Positions 8,231 to 16,512 of a stretch of DNA of 26,029 nucleotides are shown here, one piece after another. The notes under the pieces are model-generated. The model was not told where the DNA came from. It worked only from the letters and a program-made list of their open reading frames with translations, and did not search any database. The DNA comes from CAWGCE01 sp964480915. GTDB taxonomy: Bacteria > Planctomycetota > Planctomycetia > Pirellulales > Pirellulaceae. The stretch lies in NCBI GenBank assembly GCA_964480915.1, contig CAYZRS010000063.1, positions 1-26,029 of the forward strand, read 5' to 3'. How positions within the stretch are numbered: the stretch's first letter is position 1; every line of letters begins with the position of its first letter. The position numbers and the translations under genes are program-made.

Positions 8231-9121
8231 TTAACCAGACTCTTGCGAGACGCCCTTGAGGTATTCCCCATATTCATTGGCCTGTTGGTCAGCCAGCACG
8301 CGTAATTGATCGGTATTGATAAAGCCTTTCCGCCACGCGATCTCTTCGATGGATGCTGGGCGGAGACCTTGTCGCGATTCGATCGATTCCATGAATGCGG
8401 CGGCCTGCATGAGTGAACGGTGAGTGCCCGTGTCGAGCCAGGCGAATCCGCGTCCGAGCCGTTTGCATTGAAGCTGTTGGCGTTCTAAGTAGGCCTTATT
8501 GACGTCAGTGATTTCCAGTTCGCCGCGAGCAGACGGCTTCAGGCCAGCAGCAATGTCGACGACTTGATTGTCGTAGAAGTAGAGTCCCACCACGGCCAAT
8601 TGCGATTTTGGATGCTGAGGCTTTTCTTCCAACGATACGACCTGTCCCTGATCGTCAAGCTCGACGATGCCGAATCGCTGCGGGTCTTTGACCGGGTAGG
8701 AGAAAATTCGAGCACCCTGCACGTCATTGGCGGCGTCGGTCAGGATTCGATGAAATCCGTGTCCGTAGAAAATGTTGTCACCCAAACAGAGTGCCACGCT
8801 TTGATCACCGATGAATTCGCGACCGACGATAAACGCCGTCGCGAGACCATTAGGCTCGGGTTGAGCCACCACCGAGATGCGAATGCCGATGTCGGCTCCG
8901 TCACCCAAGAGCGCCTGGAAATCATCGACATCACTCGGGTTGGTGATGACCAAAATGTCTTGAATGCCGGCCAGCATCAGCGTCGAAAGTGGATGGTAAA
9001 TCATCGGCTTGTCGTAGACCGGCAACAGATGCTTGTTGACGACGCGGGTAATGGGATGCAGCCGTGTCCCCGATCCACCGGCGAGAATAATGCCTTTTCG
9101 GCAAATGGATGAATCGCCCAT
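8231..9121 (-). CDS. rmlA: Glucose-1-phosphate thymidylyltransferase
   Basis: A 296-residue nucleotidyltransferase that makes dTDP-glucose from dTTP and glucose-1-phosphate. The N-terminal KGIILAGGSGTRLHP is the nucleotide-binding loop. HLLPVYDKPMIYHPLSTLM, QPEPNGLATAF, LGDNIFYGHG, LEEKPQHPKS and the late WLDTGTHRSLM are all RmlA signatures, and the length is normal. The start is ATG at 9121, which overlaps the rmlB stop as TGATG and has a GGAG seven bases upstream. A longer frame runs back to 9247 but would lie inside rmlB. The tight coupling with rmlB means the two are translated together. The usual partners rmlC and rmlD do not follow, so the end sugar need not be rhamnose. Confidence 0.96.
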   Translation of the reverse strand: MGDSSICRKGIILAGGSGTRLHPITRVVNKHLLPVYDKPMIYHPLSTLMLAGIQDILVITNPSDVDDFQALLGDGADIGIRISVVAQPEPNGLATAFIVGREFIGDQSVALCLGDNIFYGHGFHRILTDAANDVQGARIFSYPVKDPQRFGIVELDDQGQVVSLEEKPQHPKSQLAVVGLYFYDNQVVDIAAGLKPSARGELEITDVNKAYLERQQLQCKRLGRGFAWLDTGTHRSLMQAAAFMESIESRQGLRPASIEEIAWRKGFINTDQLRVLADQQANEYGEYLKGVSQESG

Positions 9122-10194
9122 CAGAGGACTCCTAGTCTTGGCAGTGAGCGGCGGTCGGTGAGCACCTGTTGGATCCATTCCGAGTTTTCTGCGTACCACT
9201 GGACGGTCGCGGCAAGTCCCGATTCGAAGGAATGGACCGGCGACCAATCCAGTTCGCGGATCGCTTTCGAATTGTCGATCGCGTAGCGTTGATCGTGCCC
9301 TGGTCGATCTTTTACAAATTCAATGAGGTCGGTCGAAGGTGCCTTGGTGTTTTCCGATAGCTCATCCACGATTTGACAAATTGATGTTACGACTTCCAAG
9401 TTGGAACGTTCGCAGTTGGCACCAATGTTGTACGTTGCTCCCGGAACGCCCTTTTCGATGACCGCCCGGAGAGCACTGCAATGGTCTTCCACATGAATCC
9501 AATCGCGCACATTCTTACCGTCGCCGTAGATGGGGAGTCTTTCTGAACGCATGGCTTTCAGAATCATGGTCGGAATCAACTTCTCCGGAAACTGGAACGG
9601 ACCGTAGTTGTTCGAAGAATTGGTCGTGATCGTCGGCAAGCCATACGTGTGATAGTAGGCTCGGACAAAGTGGTCGGCGGCTGCTTTCGAGGCGGCGTAA
9701 GGCGAGTTCGGTGCGTAGGGAGATGACTCGTCAAACTTTCCTGTCGCGGCAAGTGAACCAAACACTTCGTCGGTAGAAATACTGACGAATCGGAATGCCT
9801 CTTGTGCAGGGCCTTGCAGTTTCGACCAGTAAGCGCGAGTCGCCTCTAATAAGCGAACGGTGCCAACGACATTTGACTGCAGGAATGGTTCCGGACCGGT
9901 TATCGATCGGTCCACGTGGGATTCGGCGGCCAAGTGCAGGATCGCAGAAGGTTGGTAGCGAGCCATCAGATCGCTTACAAAATCAATATCGGCGACGTCG
10001 CCTCGTTCAAAATGGAAGTCGGCGCGAGTCGCAAGATCGCTCAGCGAGCTCAGATGGCCCGCGTAGGTCAGCTTGTCGAGCACCACGATCGGCGAAGATT
10101 GATGATCGTACCAAGATCGACAAAAGCAGCTGCCGATGAACCCGGCGCCGCCTGTGACCAGTACGTTATTCGAAGATTGTCCGGTGGAGTTCAC
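9121..10194 (-). CDS. rmlB: dTDP-glucose 4,6-dehydratase
   Basis: A 357-residue extended SDR that makes dTDP-4-keto-6-deoxyglucose. It shows VTGGAGFIGS at the NAD site, HLAAESHVDRSITGP, SISTDEVFGS (the catalytic Thr-Asp-Glu), SPYAASKAAADH with Tyr and Lys, TNSSNNYGPFQFPEKLIP, and YGDGKNVRDWIHVEDH. All are RmlB-specific. The start chosen is GTG at 10194, with an AAGGA eight bases upstream, giving the family's normal length. An ATG at 10239 would add 15 residues without a ribosome binding site. The stop overlaps the rmlA start. It follows the GT4 gene after 114 bases, a gap large enough to hold its own promoter, but I could not pick out a convincing one. Confidence 0.96.
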   Translation of the reverse strand: MNSTGQSSNNVLVTGGAGFIGSCFCRSWYDHQSSPIVVLDKLTYAGHLSSLSDLATRADFHFERGDVADIDFVSDLMARYQPSAILHLAAESHVDRSITGPEPFLQSNVVGTVRLLEATRAYWSKLQGPAQEAFRFVSISTDEVFGSLAATGKFDESSPYAPNSPYAASKAAADHFVRAYYHTYGLPTITTNSSNNYGPFQFPEKLIPTMILKAMRSERLPIYGDGKNVRDWIHVEDHCSALRAVIEKGVPGATYNIGANCERSNLEVVTSICQIVDELSENTKAPSTDLIEFVKDRPGHDQRYAIDNSKAIRELDWSPVHSFESGLAATVQWYAENSEWIQQVLTDRRSLPRLGVL

Positions 10195-10308
10195 GGCTGC
10201 GGTCCTTATGCCCCATTGTACGTTCGACACACGAACCATGTGGAGAGGAACTCGGCGGTGGCATTTTTCGCCTGCTATCTGCCGTTTTTATCGGGTGTCG
10301 GAGCTCGG

Positions 10309-11454
10309 TCACTCCGGGGATTTATCGATTCCCATCTGTGCGAGCATCACCGCGTTGACTTTCCGCACATCATAACGCTCGATTGCCAAGTTAAGACTCT
10401 CTTCCCCCATCGTGCGAATCAAGGCACGATCATCGAGGAATCGCTGCATCGTTTCCGCCAGCTGATGGGGTGATTTCGGTTGGATGAGGAAGCCGTTTTT
10501 CCCCTCGATCACCGTTTCTCGGCAACCTCGAGAATCGGTGGTGACAATCGGCCGGCCACTCGCGAGTGCCTCCAACAGGCCTCGAGGTGTGCCTTCCATA
10601 TAGTAGGACGGCAATACCATGACCGACGCCTGCTGTAAGAACGGCCGAACATCGGTCGTCACGCCGAGATAGTTCACGGCGCCTTCGTCGATCCAAGGCT
10701 GTAATTCTTCGAGTGGGAATCCATCTGGCCCATGGTCCAAGGGGCCAAGAAGATTGAACTGCGCGGCGTTGGGGTGAGACTGGTGGATCATGCGCGCAGC
10801 CTCGCAAAAATCAAAGATGCCTTTTGAGCGGAGCATGCGCGTCACGACGGTAAAGTGAACCGGGCTCTCAATGGCAGGCGGATCGCAGGCGAAATCGTCC
10901 AGGGGAACCCCCGATCCGTTGAGTACGACCGCGTGGTCGCGATCCGTGACGATGTTGTGGCTGCGAAATGTTTGCAGGTCGTCGGGGTTTTGGAAAAACA
11001 GATTCCGAGCGCCGCCAAGCCCCAGCTTCAGACCGCGGACGACCAGCTGGCGAATCGCCTGCCTGGTGTCGCCCTCCGCGAATAGGACTCCCAAACCGGC
11101 AAAAAGGAAATTGCGATGTTTGATAGAGAGGCTGCGGGCCGCCAATCCTCCAAACAAAATGGGCTTCATATGAAACACAAAGAGATGGTCTGGTGCCAGC
11201 TGTTTCAGTTTTTGCCGGATGCGAAATGGAAGAGTCGCATCTCGCACGGGGTTGATGCCTTGATTGACGAAGTCGATCTCTTGATATTCAAAACCCATCG
11301 ATTGTAGTTTTTCGATCGATTCCACTTCGACGCGTGGGCACAACAGAATGCAACGCTGTACTTGGTTTACGAACTGTTGCATCAGCTGAGGTCGGCGATT
11401 CGCGGCCGCGAGTGGGTCCCCGCACAGGACGACCAGGGTTTCAGGGCGTTTCAT
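10309..11454 (-). CDS. GT4 family glycosyltransferase
   Basis: A 381-residue GT-B glycosyltransferase. The N-terminal half begins with a Rossmann-like strand LVVLCGDP and has the layout of the acceptor domain found in capsule and O-antigen GT4 enzymes. The C-terminal half has the donor-site run TVVTRMLRSKGIFDF, LGPLD, VMVLPSYYMEGTPRGLLEALASG and RGCRETV. The EGTPRGLLE segment is the E-x7-E motif of retaining GT4 enzymes. It resembles the PglA/WbnK-like transferases that add a second sugar to an undecaprenyl-linked one, but the sugar cannot be told from sequence. Its ATG overlaps the end of the sulfotransferase gene by 14 bases, so the two are probably translationally coupled. It is the only dedicated extending glycosyltransferase in the cluster. 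Confidence 0.9.
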   Translation of the reverse strand: MKRPETLVVLCGDPLAAANRRPQLMQQFVNQVQRCILLCPRVEVESIEKLQSMGFEYQEIDFVNQGINPVRDATLPFRIRQKLKQLAPDHLFVFHMKPILFGGLAARSLSIKHRNFLFAGLGVLFAEGDTRQAIRQLVVRGLKLGLGGARNLFFQNPDDLQTFRSHNIVTDRDHAVVLNGSGVPLDDFACDPPAIESPVHFTVVTRMLRSKGIFDFCEAARMIHQSHPNAAQFNLLGPLDHGPDGFPLEELQPWIDEGAVNYLGVTTDVRPFLQQASVMVLPSYYMEGTPRGLLEALASGRPIVTTDSRGCRETVIEGKNGFLIQPKSPHQLAETMQRFLDDRALIRTMGEESLNLAIERYDVRKVNAVMLAQMGIDKSPE

Positions 11455-12313
11455 GGTGACCTAGCTGAATATCGGTTTCGGAAAGTTGCCGTTCTTGATC
11501 CGTCGGTGCTGTGGCCTCGAATCGAATTTTGTGTTCCGCCTGCAAGCGTGCCAAGTCGGGGGCCAGCAGCTCGTTCAGCTGGGCTCGATCTTCCGTCGAG
11601 AGGGTGCAGCCCTTCGATTCCGATTTCCAAATCAAGCGGCCCAAGCCGATTCGTTTCAGCCACGAGATCAACCGGTATCCCCCGATGCTACGAATGGCGT
11701 AGATCGCACGCCGAGAGATTTTGGAAAGCAGCGCCGATCTGCCACTCCGTCGAGCGTTCTCGACCGATCGTAAAATGGTCTCGGGCACGACTTGTGGTGG
11801 AACGTCGAGGATCGCTGCGATCCGATCTGCAAATGCTTGAGGGGACCGATGCAGCTGTTCGAATTGCAAGAAATGTACCTGTTCTTGACCGAATTGTTCG
11901 ATCCAAGGTTCGGCTCCTGCGGCGTACATCGATCCACGCAGTAGCCGCGAGTCATTGGCCAGGGCGTCTGCGAAGGAAGCCGTCGTCCAGCCGTTGGCGA
12001 CCAAGTGTTGGTACATCGACAAGGTGCGCGCGACCGGCTCACGTACGGTAATGATGATGTGAGCGTCGGGAAAGTGTTGGTAAATGCGAGCAGGGACCAA
12101 CGGCTCTTTGAAGTAAGACGGAGCCACTTCGACGGCCGCCTCCAGTTCTGCTCGGTAGTGCGATTTGAACCAAGCCACCCCTTTGTCGTAGTGACGATCA
12201 AAAAAGTAGGTCTCTTTGACGTCCGCGGGGAGTTCTACATCTCCCCGCCAGCGGAGGAGTCGGTCGATCCAGGACGATCCCGTTTTTTCCGGTCCGACGA
12301 AGATAGCTTTCAC
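11441..12313 (-). CDS. Sulfotransferase (PAPS-dependent, exopolysaccharide-modifying)
   Basis: A 290-residue protein with the two co-substrate motifs of sulfotransferases. The 5'-phosphosulfate loop is in VGPEKTGSSWIDRLL (6-20, Lys10, Thr11, Ser13). The 3'-phosphate site is TVREPVARTLSMYQH (89-103, Arg91 and Ser99). KETYFFDRHY and the WF nearby are typical of carbohydrate sulfotransferases. It would transfer sulfate from PAPS to a hydroxyl of the lipid-linked repeat unit in the cytoplasm. The start is GTG at 12313, overlapping the acyltransferase stop as GTGA, with AAGGAG eight bases upstream. A longer frame to 12460 is inside the upstream gene. The downstream GT4 overlaps by 14 bases. The target sugar is unknown. 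Confidence 0.9.
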   Translation of the reverse strand: MKAIFVGPEKTGSSWIDRLLRWRGDVELPADVKETYFFDRHYDKGVAWFKSHYRAELEAAVEVAPSYFKEPLVPARIYQHFPDAHIIITVREPVARTLSMYQHLVANGWTTASFADALANDSRLLRGSMYAAGAEPWIEQFGQEQVHFLQFEQLHRSPQAFADRIAAILDVPPQVVPETILRSVENARRSGRSALLSKISRRAIYAIRSIGGYRLISWLKRIGLGRLIWKSESKGCTLSTEDRAQLNELLAPDLARLQAEHKIRFEATAPTDQERQLSETDIQLGHHETP

Positions 12314-12882
12314 TGCGGAAGCTCCTTGAGGACGCGCGCTGGAACACCACCCAGGACGGCGCCGCGATCGATCGATCGGTTGACGACCGCTCCCGCTGCG
12401 ACAATGGTTCGAGATCGCAGGTGAACGCCACTGAGGATTCGGCAACCCGCGCCGATCCAAACATCGCTGTCGATCTTGATCGGCGCTGGCTCCAGCGGCT
12501 GATCACGAATCGGTTGAGCCGGATCATGGAATGTATGTTCGAAACTGACAAGCGAACTGTTGTGTGCAATGGAGACGTCAGTGCCCAACTCAATACCACC
12601 AAGCGCATCGACATAGCAGTATTCGTGCAAGCTGCAGTTCGAGCCGATCGAGAGTTTCTCCCAGTGTTTGATCGTGCAAAAGCGCCCGATGTAGATGTTG
12701 CGTCCGCAGTGTTTCAACAAAGAGCGAGCAACGGCGTAGCGCAGGGCAACACCAATCAGGCCAGGGATTCCGCTCAGCGCATCGAATAGGAAGGCACGCA
12801 GCCTTCGCGGAAGGATGCTCGCGCACCAAGTCAGGCAGTTCAAGATCGGACGCAGCTTCCTTTCTAAATCCCTGCCTCGCAT
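12310..12882 (-). CDS. WcaF-type hexapeptide-repeat acyltransferase
   Basis: A 190-residue left-handed beta-helix acyltransferase. From about residue 60 it runs in hexapeptide turns (IYIGRFCTI, LSIGSNCSL, IELGTDVSI, DVWIGAGCRILSG, TIVAAGAVV, AVLGGVPARVLK). The ending GGVPARVLK is the standard C-terminus of the sugar O-acetyltransferase group. SFEHTFHD in the middle supplies the catalytic-type His. The N-terminal 55 residues are helical and partly hydrophobic, as in WcaF/colanic acid acetyltransferases. It probably acetylates a sugar of the repeat unit using acetyl-CoA. The stop overlaps the sulfotransferase start by 4 bases. It starts 71 bases after the methyltransferase gene, with only a weak GGAT ribosome site. 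Confidence 0.88.
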   Translation of the reverse strand: MRGRDLERKLRPILNCLTWCASILPRRLRAFLFDALSGIPGLIGVALRYAVARSLLKHCGRNIYIGRFCTIKHWEKLSIGSNCSLHEYCYVDALGGIELGTDVSIAHNSSLVSFEHTFHDPAQPIRDQPLEPAPIKIDSDVWIGAGCRILSGVHLRSRTIVAAGAVVNRSIDRGAVLGGVPARVLKELPQ

Positions 12883-12953
12883 GGTTTATCCGTCTAATTT
12901 AGGATGAATTCGGCCGCCGCTAAGTCGTCTTGGGTTTGCAAGTCGCCTAGATA

Positions 12954-13700
12954 TTAACGCCCTGATCCCAACCAAAAGTGGCCGCTGCGAACGTTGCCCA
13001 TGTGCAAAACATAACGTCGCATTGCTGACTTGCGAAATACCTGTCCGTCTGCGTAACTGAGTTTGGCAAGCCCGCATTCGCTCAGCATGCGATCCCACTC
13101 TCTCCAGGAACGAAAACATACCCCGACTCCGCCCGTATTGGCCCCGAAGCGTCTTGTGATCGGCGCGAGCCATGCGGCTGACGAAAGGGTGTAGATGATC
13201 CTGCCGGGAAGATCAGTAAACATCCAGCCGTCGTACATGTTTTCAAAAACCGAAACACGACCGTTCTCACTAAGCCGATTCGAGCAGGCGGACAAAACGC
13301 GTTCGACCATTTCTTTCGTATCTCGATAATTGCCAATCACAAAATGGTGCAATACCCAGTGAAAGGTGATGAGATCGAAACGTTCGTCCGGAAAGAGTGT
13401 TTCAATGTCCTCAGCTGAGCCGCGAACGAGACGCTTGTTGGGATGTTCCGTGTTCTTGGCGAGCAGTGTTTCGGCATTGTCTAGCACCGTCCCTTTAGCA
13501 TTCGGATACTCTGCCAGCATCGAATCGATGAATTTTCCGTTGCCGCCGCCTACATCTAAGATGGTAAACGACTCGTTCGCAGAAAATCTCTCGTCGCAGT
13601 GACGCTTCCAGACCGTTTTCAACTCGCCGTGGATATATTCCTTGTCGAATGTTTCGACCTGATCGTCAGCGAGTTTGCGAATGGTTTGTGATTCAGTCAT
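12954..13700 (-). CDS. Class I SAM-dependent methyltransferase
   Basis: A 248-residue Rossmann-fold methyltransferase. Motif I is ILDVGGGNGKF (about 45-55). The acidic residue after strand 2 is in TVLDNAE. LVRGSAEDI is motif II, and FDLITFHWVLHHF is motif III/IV. A later segment NGRVSVFENMYDG fits strand 5. It resembles UbiE/Methyltransf_11-25 proteins found in polysaccharide clusters, so sugar O-methylation is the likely role, but the substrate is not readable. The start chosen is ATG 13700, 55 bases downstream of the flippase stop. There is no clear ribosome binding site. The longer frame to 13832 would overlap the flippase by 77 bases and adds a low-complexity Ser/Phe segment. Confidence 0.85.
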   Translation of the reverse strand: MTESQTIRKLADDQVETFDKEYIHGELKTVWKRHCDERFSANESFTILDVGGGNGKFIDSMLAEYPNAKGTVLDNAETLLAKNTEHPNKRLVRGSAEDIETLFPDERFDLITFHWVLHHFVIGNYRDTKEMVERVLSACSNRLSENGRVSVFENMYDGWMFTDLPGRIIYTLSSAAWLAPITRRFGANTGGVGVCFRSWREWDRMLSECGLAKLSYADGQVFRKSAMRRYVLHMGNVRSGHFWLGSGR

Positions 13701-13755
13701 GGTTGTAAAGTGCTTTAGTGCAAAGGAGAAACTGAAGGAAAGGAAAGTGGAAGAC

Positions 13756-15072
13756 TCAAGCAATGTGTTGTTTTTCGAAATGAGGCTTGGCTGCCAGCGC
13801 ACTCCAGAGAGCGTAGCTCGCTCCGACCGCATAGGAAATCAGCATGGCAGTCGCGGCGCCGGAGAGACCCCAGCGAGGAACCAGCAAAAAATTCGCAACC
13901 TGTGCCACGAGGACCATGATGACACTTCCTGCGAGCACATCGCGCTGACGATTGAAGAGTACCAGGAGCCCGTCGAAAAATGCCATTTTAAGTGATGAAA
14001 GGACGCCACACCCTACAATCATGGCGAGAAACGAATTTGACACCGTGGCCCGAGTATCTGGGAATACCAAAGCGAAGAATGTTGGCGATAGTAGAGAGCC
14101 AATGCCCCAGATTGCCAAGGAAATGTAGAGGGTTAGCATCAGAAAACGACGAATCGAATGCTTGTTCAGCGATTGTTCCGCTTCCGCTTTTTGTAACCGT
14201 TGGATCTGAAGGCTGGCAATCACGGTGAAGAACGCGACCAGCCCCTGACGAATAAGATCGGCCGTAATCGAATAGTGGCCGACCGATGTCAGGCCCCAGA
14301 AATGATTCAGGTAAAAGCGTGAGCTCTGATGATTGATCACGTCGAGGACTAAGCTGAATGACATGGGGAGCCAAATCCAGAGCATCCCCGCCATCGGAAA
14401 TGAACTGGTAGGCGATTTTGAGTTGAAACCCGACCGGACCATCGCAAGCATCGGCGCGATGCTGGGCAGCACGAAAGCGAGTGTCAGCGATCCCAACAGG
14501 AGGGTTACGTGTTTTGAAGGTATGAAGTAAAGGATCAACAGAAAAAGAACTGGTCGCGATAAGGCGCGTGCGGCGCTGGAAACAAAGCGTTCCGAAATTC
14601 GTTCACGTTCTACTTGCAGATCGAAGGCTGCTTTCCCAGCGACGAGCAGCAGGATCATCGCTCTTGCCATTTGCGACAAATCAGGCACAAGAATCAACGA
14701 GCTAACATACGTGACGACGGCAGCAACGATCGCGGATCCGAAGAATGAAAAACTCGCGAATCGATCGAGTTCCGGCATCGATTCTTCTGATTTTGCCAGA
14801 TAGAAGTTGCGGACAAAGGCCTGTCGATTCCAAGTAAAACAACCGGTAATCGACAATGCGGCAATCGCCAGACATAGGCTGTACGCCCCGTAAGTCTCAA
14901 CGCCTGCGAGTTTTGCGACGACAGTTACGGTCAATAGATTTAACGCAGCACCACCAATGCGTCCAATCAGCATCACGACTTCCGGGCGCAGTAGCGATGT
15001 CGAACCATCGAGCGACGAGTCCAAAATAACACCGGACGAATCGACGCTCGAATCGAGCGATTTTGTCGGCAT
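13756..15072 (-). CDS. Wzx-like polysaccharide flippase (MATE/MOP superfamily)
   Basis: A 438-residue integral membrane protein with about 12 hydrophobic segments. It begins after a 30-residue polar N-terminus that is rich in Asp and Ser (SSVDSSGVILDSSLDGS). The first helix has the pattern IGRIGGAALNLLTVTVVAKLAG with the TYGAYSL turn that is typical of oligosaccharide flippases (RfbX/Wzx, Polysacc_synt). It should move the undecaprenyl-linked repeat unit across the inner membrane. The start ATG lies 3 bases after the stop of the sugar phosphotransferase, and GAGG six bases upstream overlaps that stop. The Ser/Asp-rich leader is encoded by a degenerate TCGA-rich repeat and is unusual for the family. 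Confidence 0.87.
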   Translation of the reverse strand: MPTKSLDSSVDSSGVILDSSLDGSTSLLRPEVVMLIGRIGGAALNLLTVTVVAKLAGVETYGAYSLCLAIAALSITGCFTWNRQAFVRNFYLAKSEESMPELDRFASFSFFGSAIVAAVVTYVSSLILVPDLSQMARAMILLLVAGKAAFDLQVERERISERFVSSAARALSRPVLFLLILYFIPSKHVTLLLGSLTLAFVLPSIAPMLAMVRSGFNSKSPTSSFPMAGMLWIWLPMSFSLVLDVINHQSSRFYLNHFWGLTSVGHYSITADLIRQGLVAFFTVIASLQIQRLQKAEAEQSLNKHSIRRFLMLTLYISLAIWGIGSLLSPTFFALVFPDTRATVSNSFLAMIVGCGVLSSLKMAFFDGLLVLFNRQRDVLAGSVIMVLVAQVANFLLVPRWGLSGAATAMLISYAVGASYALWSALAAKPHFEKQHIA

Positions 15073-15075
15073 CGG

Positions 15076-16506
15076 TTACCTCGCGCCTTGCATGATGGCG
15101 GCAACGGTGCGCAGGCCAATGTGAAGATCGAGCGAAAGAGAAGCGTAGCGCAGATAGTATAGGTCATACATCAACTTGCGCTCGGCATCTTCTCGACTGC
15201 TGCCGTACGGAAAGTTGATCTGTGCCCAGCCAGTGATGCCGGGAGGCGAAAGGTGGCGTTGCAGGTAAAACGGAACATCCTCCTCCAACTCTCTAACAAA
15301 TTCGGGACGTTCTGGTCGTGGTCCCACGATCGACATGTCGCCCTTAATGACGTTCCAGAACTGTGGAATCTCATCGATCCGCGTTCGCCGCAAAATCCGG
15401 CCGACCCAGGTTACGCGGGGGTCGGCCACGCGGGCCCACTGAGCGCCTTGGGACTCGGCATCGGTGCGCATGCTGCGCAGTTTGTAGATCTTAAATGGGC
15501 GATTGAACTTTCCAACTCTTGTTTGCGAATAGAAGATTGGGCCATCGCCTTCCAAGCGAATCAGGGCCGCCGCGATGGCGAGTAGTGGTGCCGCGAGAAC
15601 GAGCCCGATCGCCGCCCCGATCACGTCGATAGTGCGTTTGAAGCCCGCATAAAAAGGATGGGTCGTCTCCAAGGAATAGCAAAACCACTGGGCTCCGATG
15701 TACTTAATCGCGACGATTCCAAGCTGCGAAGATAAGTAGTCGGGAAGCTGTGTGATGCGAATTCCCTTCATGGAGAGGTCGAGTAGCGCCCGGTCGGAAA
15801 CGCAGTCAAATCGAGGATCGACGATCAACTCGTCGACAGCGTGATGATCCACAAACTGCACAAGGCTCTCGCCCGAATTTAGGTCGAACACGATCGGCAA
15901 CTCGACGTGCGAATGCGTGTCGTGTTCTTTGATGAAGTAATTTAACTCGAAAAGCGATCGTTCATCCCCTACGACGCACCGGATGATCTGGGAATTCGCG
16001 ACGACACGGCACCAAAACATCCGAGTCAGCAACGTAAATGCGAAGAGTAATCCCATGATGCAAAGGCCGAGCCGGCGGCCGACCAATTGATAATGAAACA
16101 GATAGGTCCAGCCCATCAGCATCAGCATCGAAATACCAGCTAAGAGCAACGAGCTCTTGACCAATCGTTTCAGATTGGCCAGCCGACGGAAATCGTGAAG
16201 CCCTAAGGCGTGGCTCGCAGCGACAACGATGACAACCAGCGGAAGCATGATCTGCAAATGACCGACGACACCCGGTTTGGCGTAATTGAGCGAAATATGG
16301 GGGTTGAGAACAGTACTTATCGTTGTGGCTGCGACAGTCGCCAACACGTCTAGAACGACTAGCATCATGGGAGTCGGGCGCAAGAGCTGCTCACGCCGGC
16401 GACGATTCTGTCGGTGTACTGACGCGTCAAATACGCAGACTGGTTTGCTGTCCGGTTTAACGGCAGCAGAAGTCAATGGTTCCGTCTCTGGTAATAAACT
16501 ACTCAT
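15076..16506 (-). CDS. Exopolysaccharide polyprenyl glycosylphosphotransferase (WcaJ-like, initiating sugar transferase)
   Basis: A 476-residue enzyme that transfers a sugar-1-phosphate to undecaprenyl phosphate, the first step of repeat-unit assembly. It has four N-terminal membrane helices (about 47-165), then a nucleotide-binding-like soluble domain, a re-entrant hydrophobic helix (FKRTIDVIGAAIGLVLAAPLL), and the catalytic domain. Motifs in the last are GPIFYSQTRVGKFNRPFKIYKLRSM, RRTRIDEIPQFWNVIKGDMSIVGPRPERPEF (the Asp-Glu pair of the family) and SPPGITGWAQINFPYG. This is the complete WcaJ/WbaP layout, normal length. The gene begins 6 bases after the polymerase and ends 3 bases before the flippase. 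The first sugar could be glucose-, galactose- or N-acetylhexosamine-phosphate; sequence does not decide. Confidence 0.95.
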   Translation of the reverse strand: MSSLLPETEPLTSAAVKPDSKPVCVFDASVHRQNRRRREQLLRPTPMMLVVLDVLATVAATTISTVLNPHISLNYAKPGVVGHLQIMLPLVVIVVAASHALGLHDFRRLANLKRLVKSSLLLAGISMLMLMGWTYLFHYQLVGRRLGLCIMGLLFAFTLLTRMFWCRVVANSQIIRCVVGDERSLFELNYFIKEHDTHSHVELPIVFDLNSGESLVQFVDHHAVDELIVDPRFDCVSDRALLDLSMKGIRITQLPDYLSSQLGIVAIKYIGAQWFCYSLETTHPFYAGFKRTIDVIGAAIGLVLAAPLLAIAAALIRLEGDGPIFYSQTRVGKFNRPFKIYKLRSMRTDAESQGAQWARVADPRVTWVGRILRRTRIDEIPQFWNVIKGDMSIVGPRPERPEFVRELEEDVPFYLQRHLSPPGITGWAQINFPYGSSREDAERKLMYDLYYLRYASLSLDLHIGLRTVAAIMQGAR

Positions 16507-16512
16507 CTACTC

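Noticed and set aside
9122..9247. Longer N-terminus for rmlA
   Set aside because: It lies wholly within rmlB, while the ATG at 9121 has a ribosome binding site and gives the normal RmlA length.
11362..12051. 229-codon + strand open frame
   Set aside because: Antisense to the sulfotransferase and GT4 genes; low-quality Arg/Ser/Pro-rich translation.
12886..13173. 95-codon - strand open frame
   Set aside because: It lies in another frame over the methyltransferase 3' end, with no motif or ribosome binding site.
15003..15066. TCGA-rich degenerate repeat at the start of the flippase gene
   Set aside because: It encodes the in-frame Ser/Asp-rich N-terminus and shows no regular unit; not a CRISPR or tandem repeat array.
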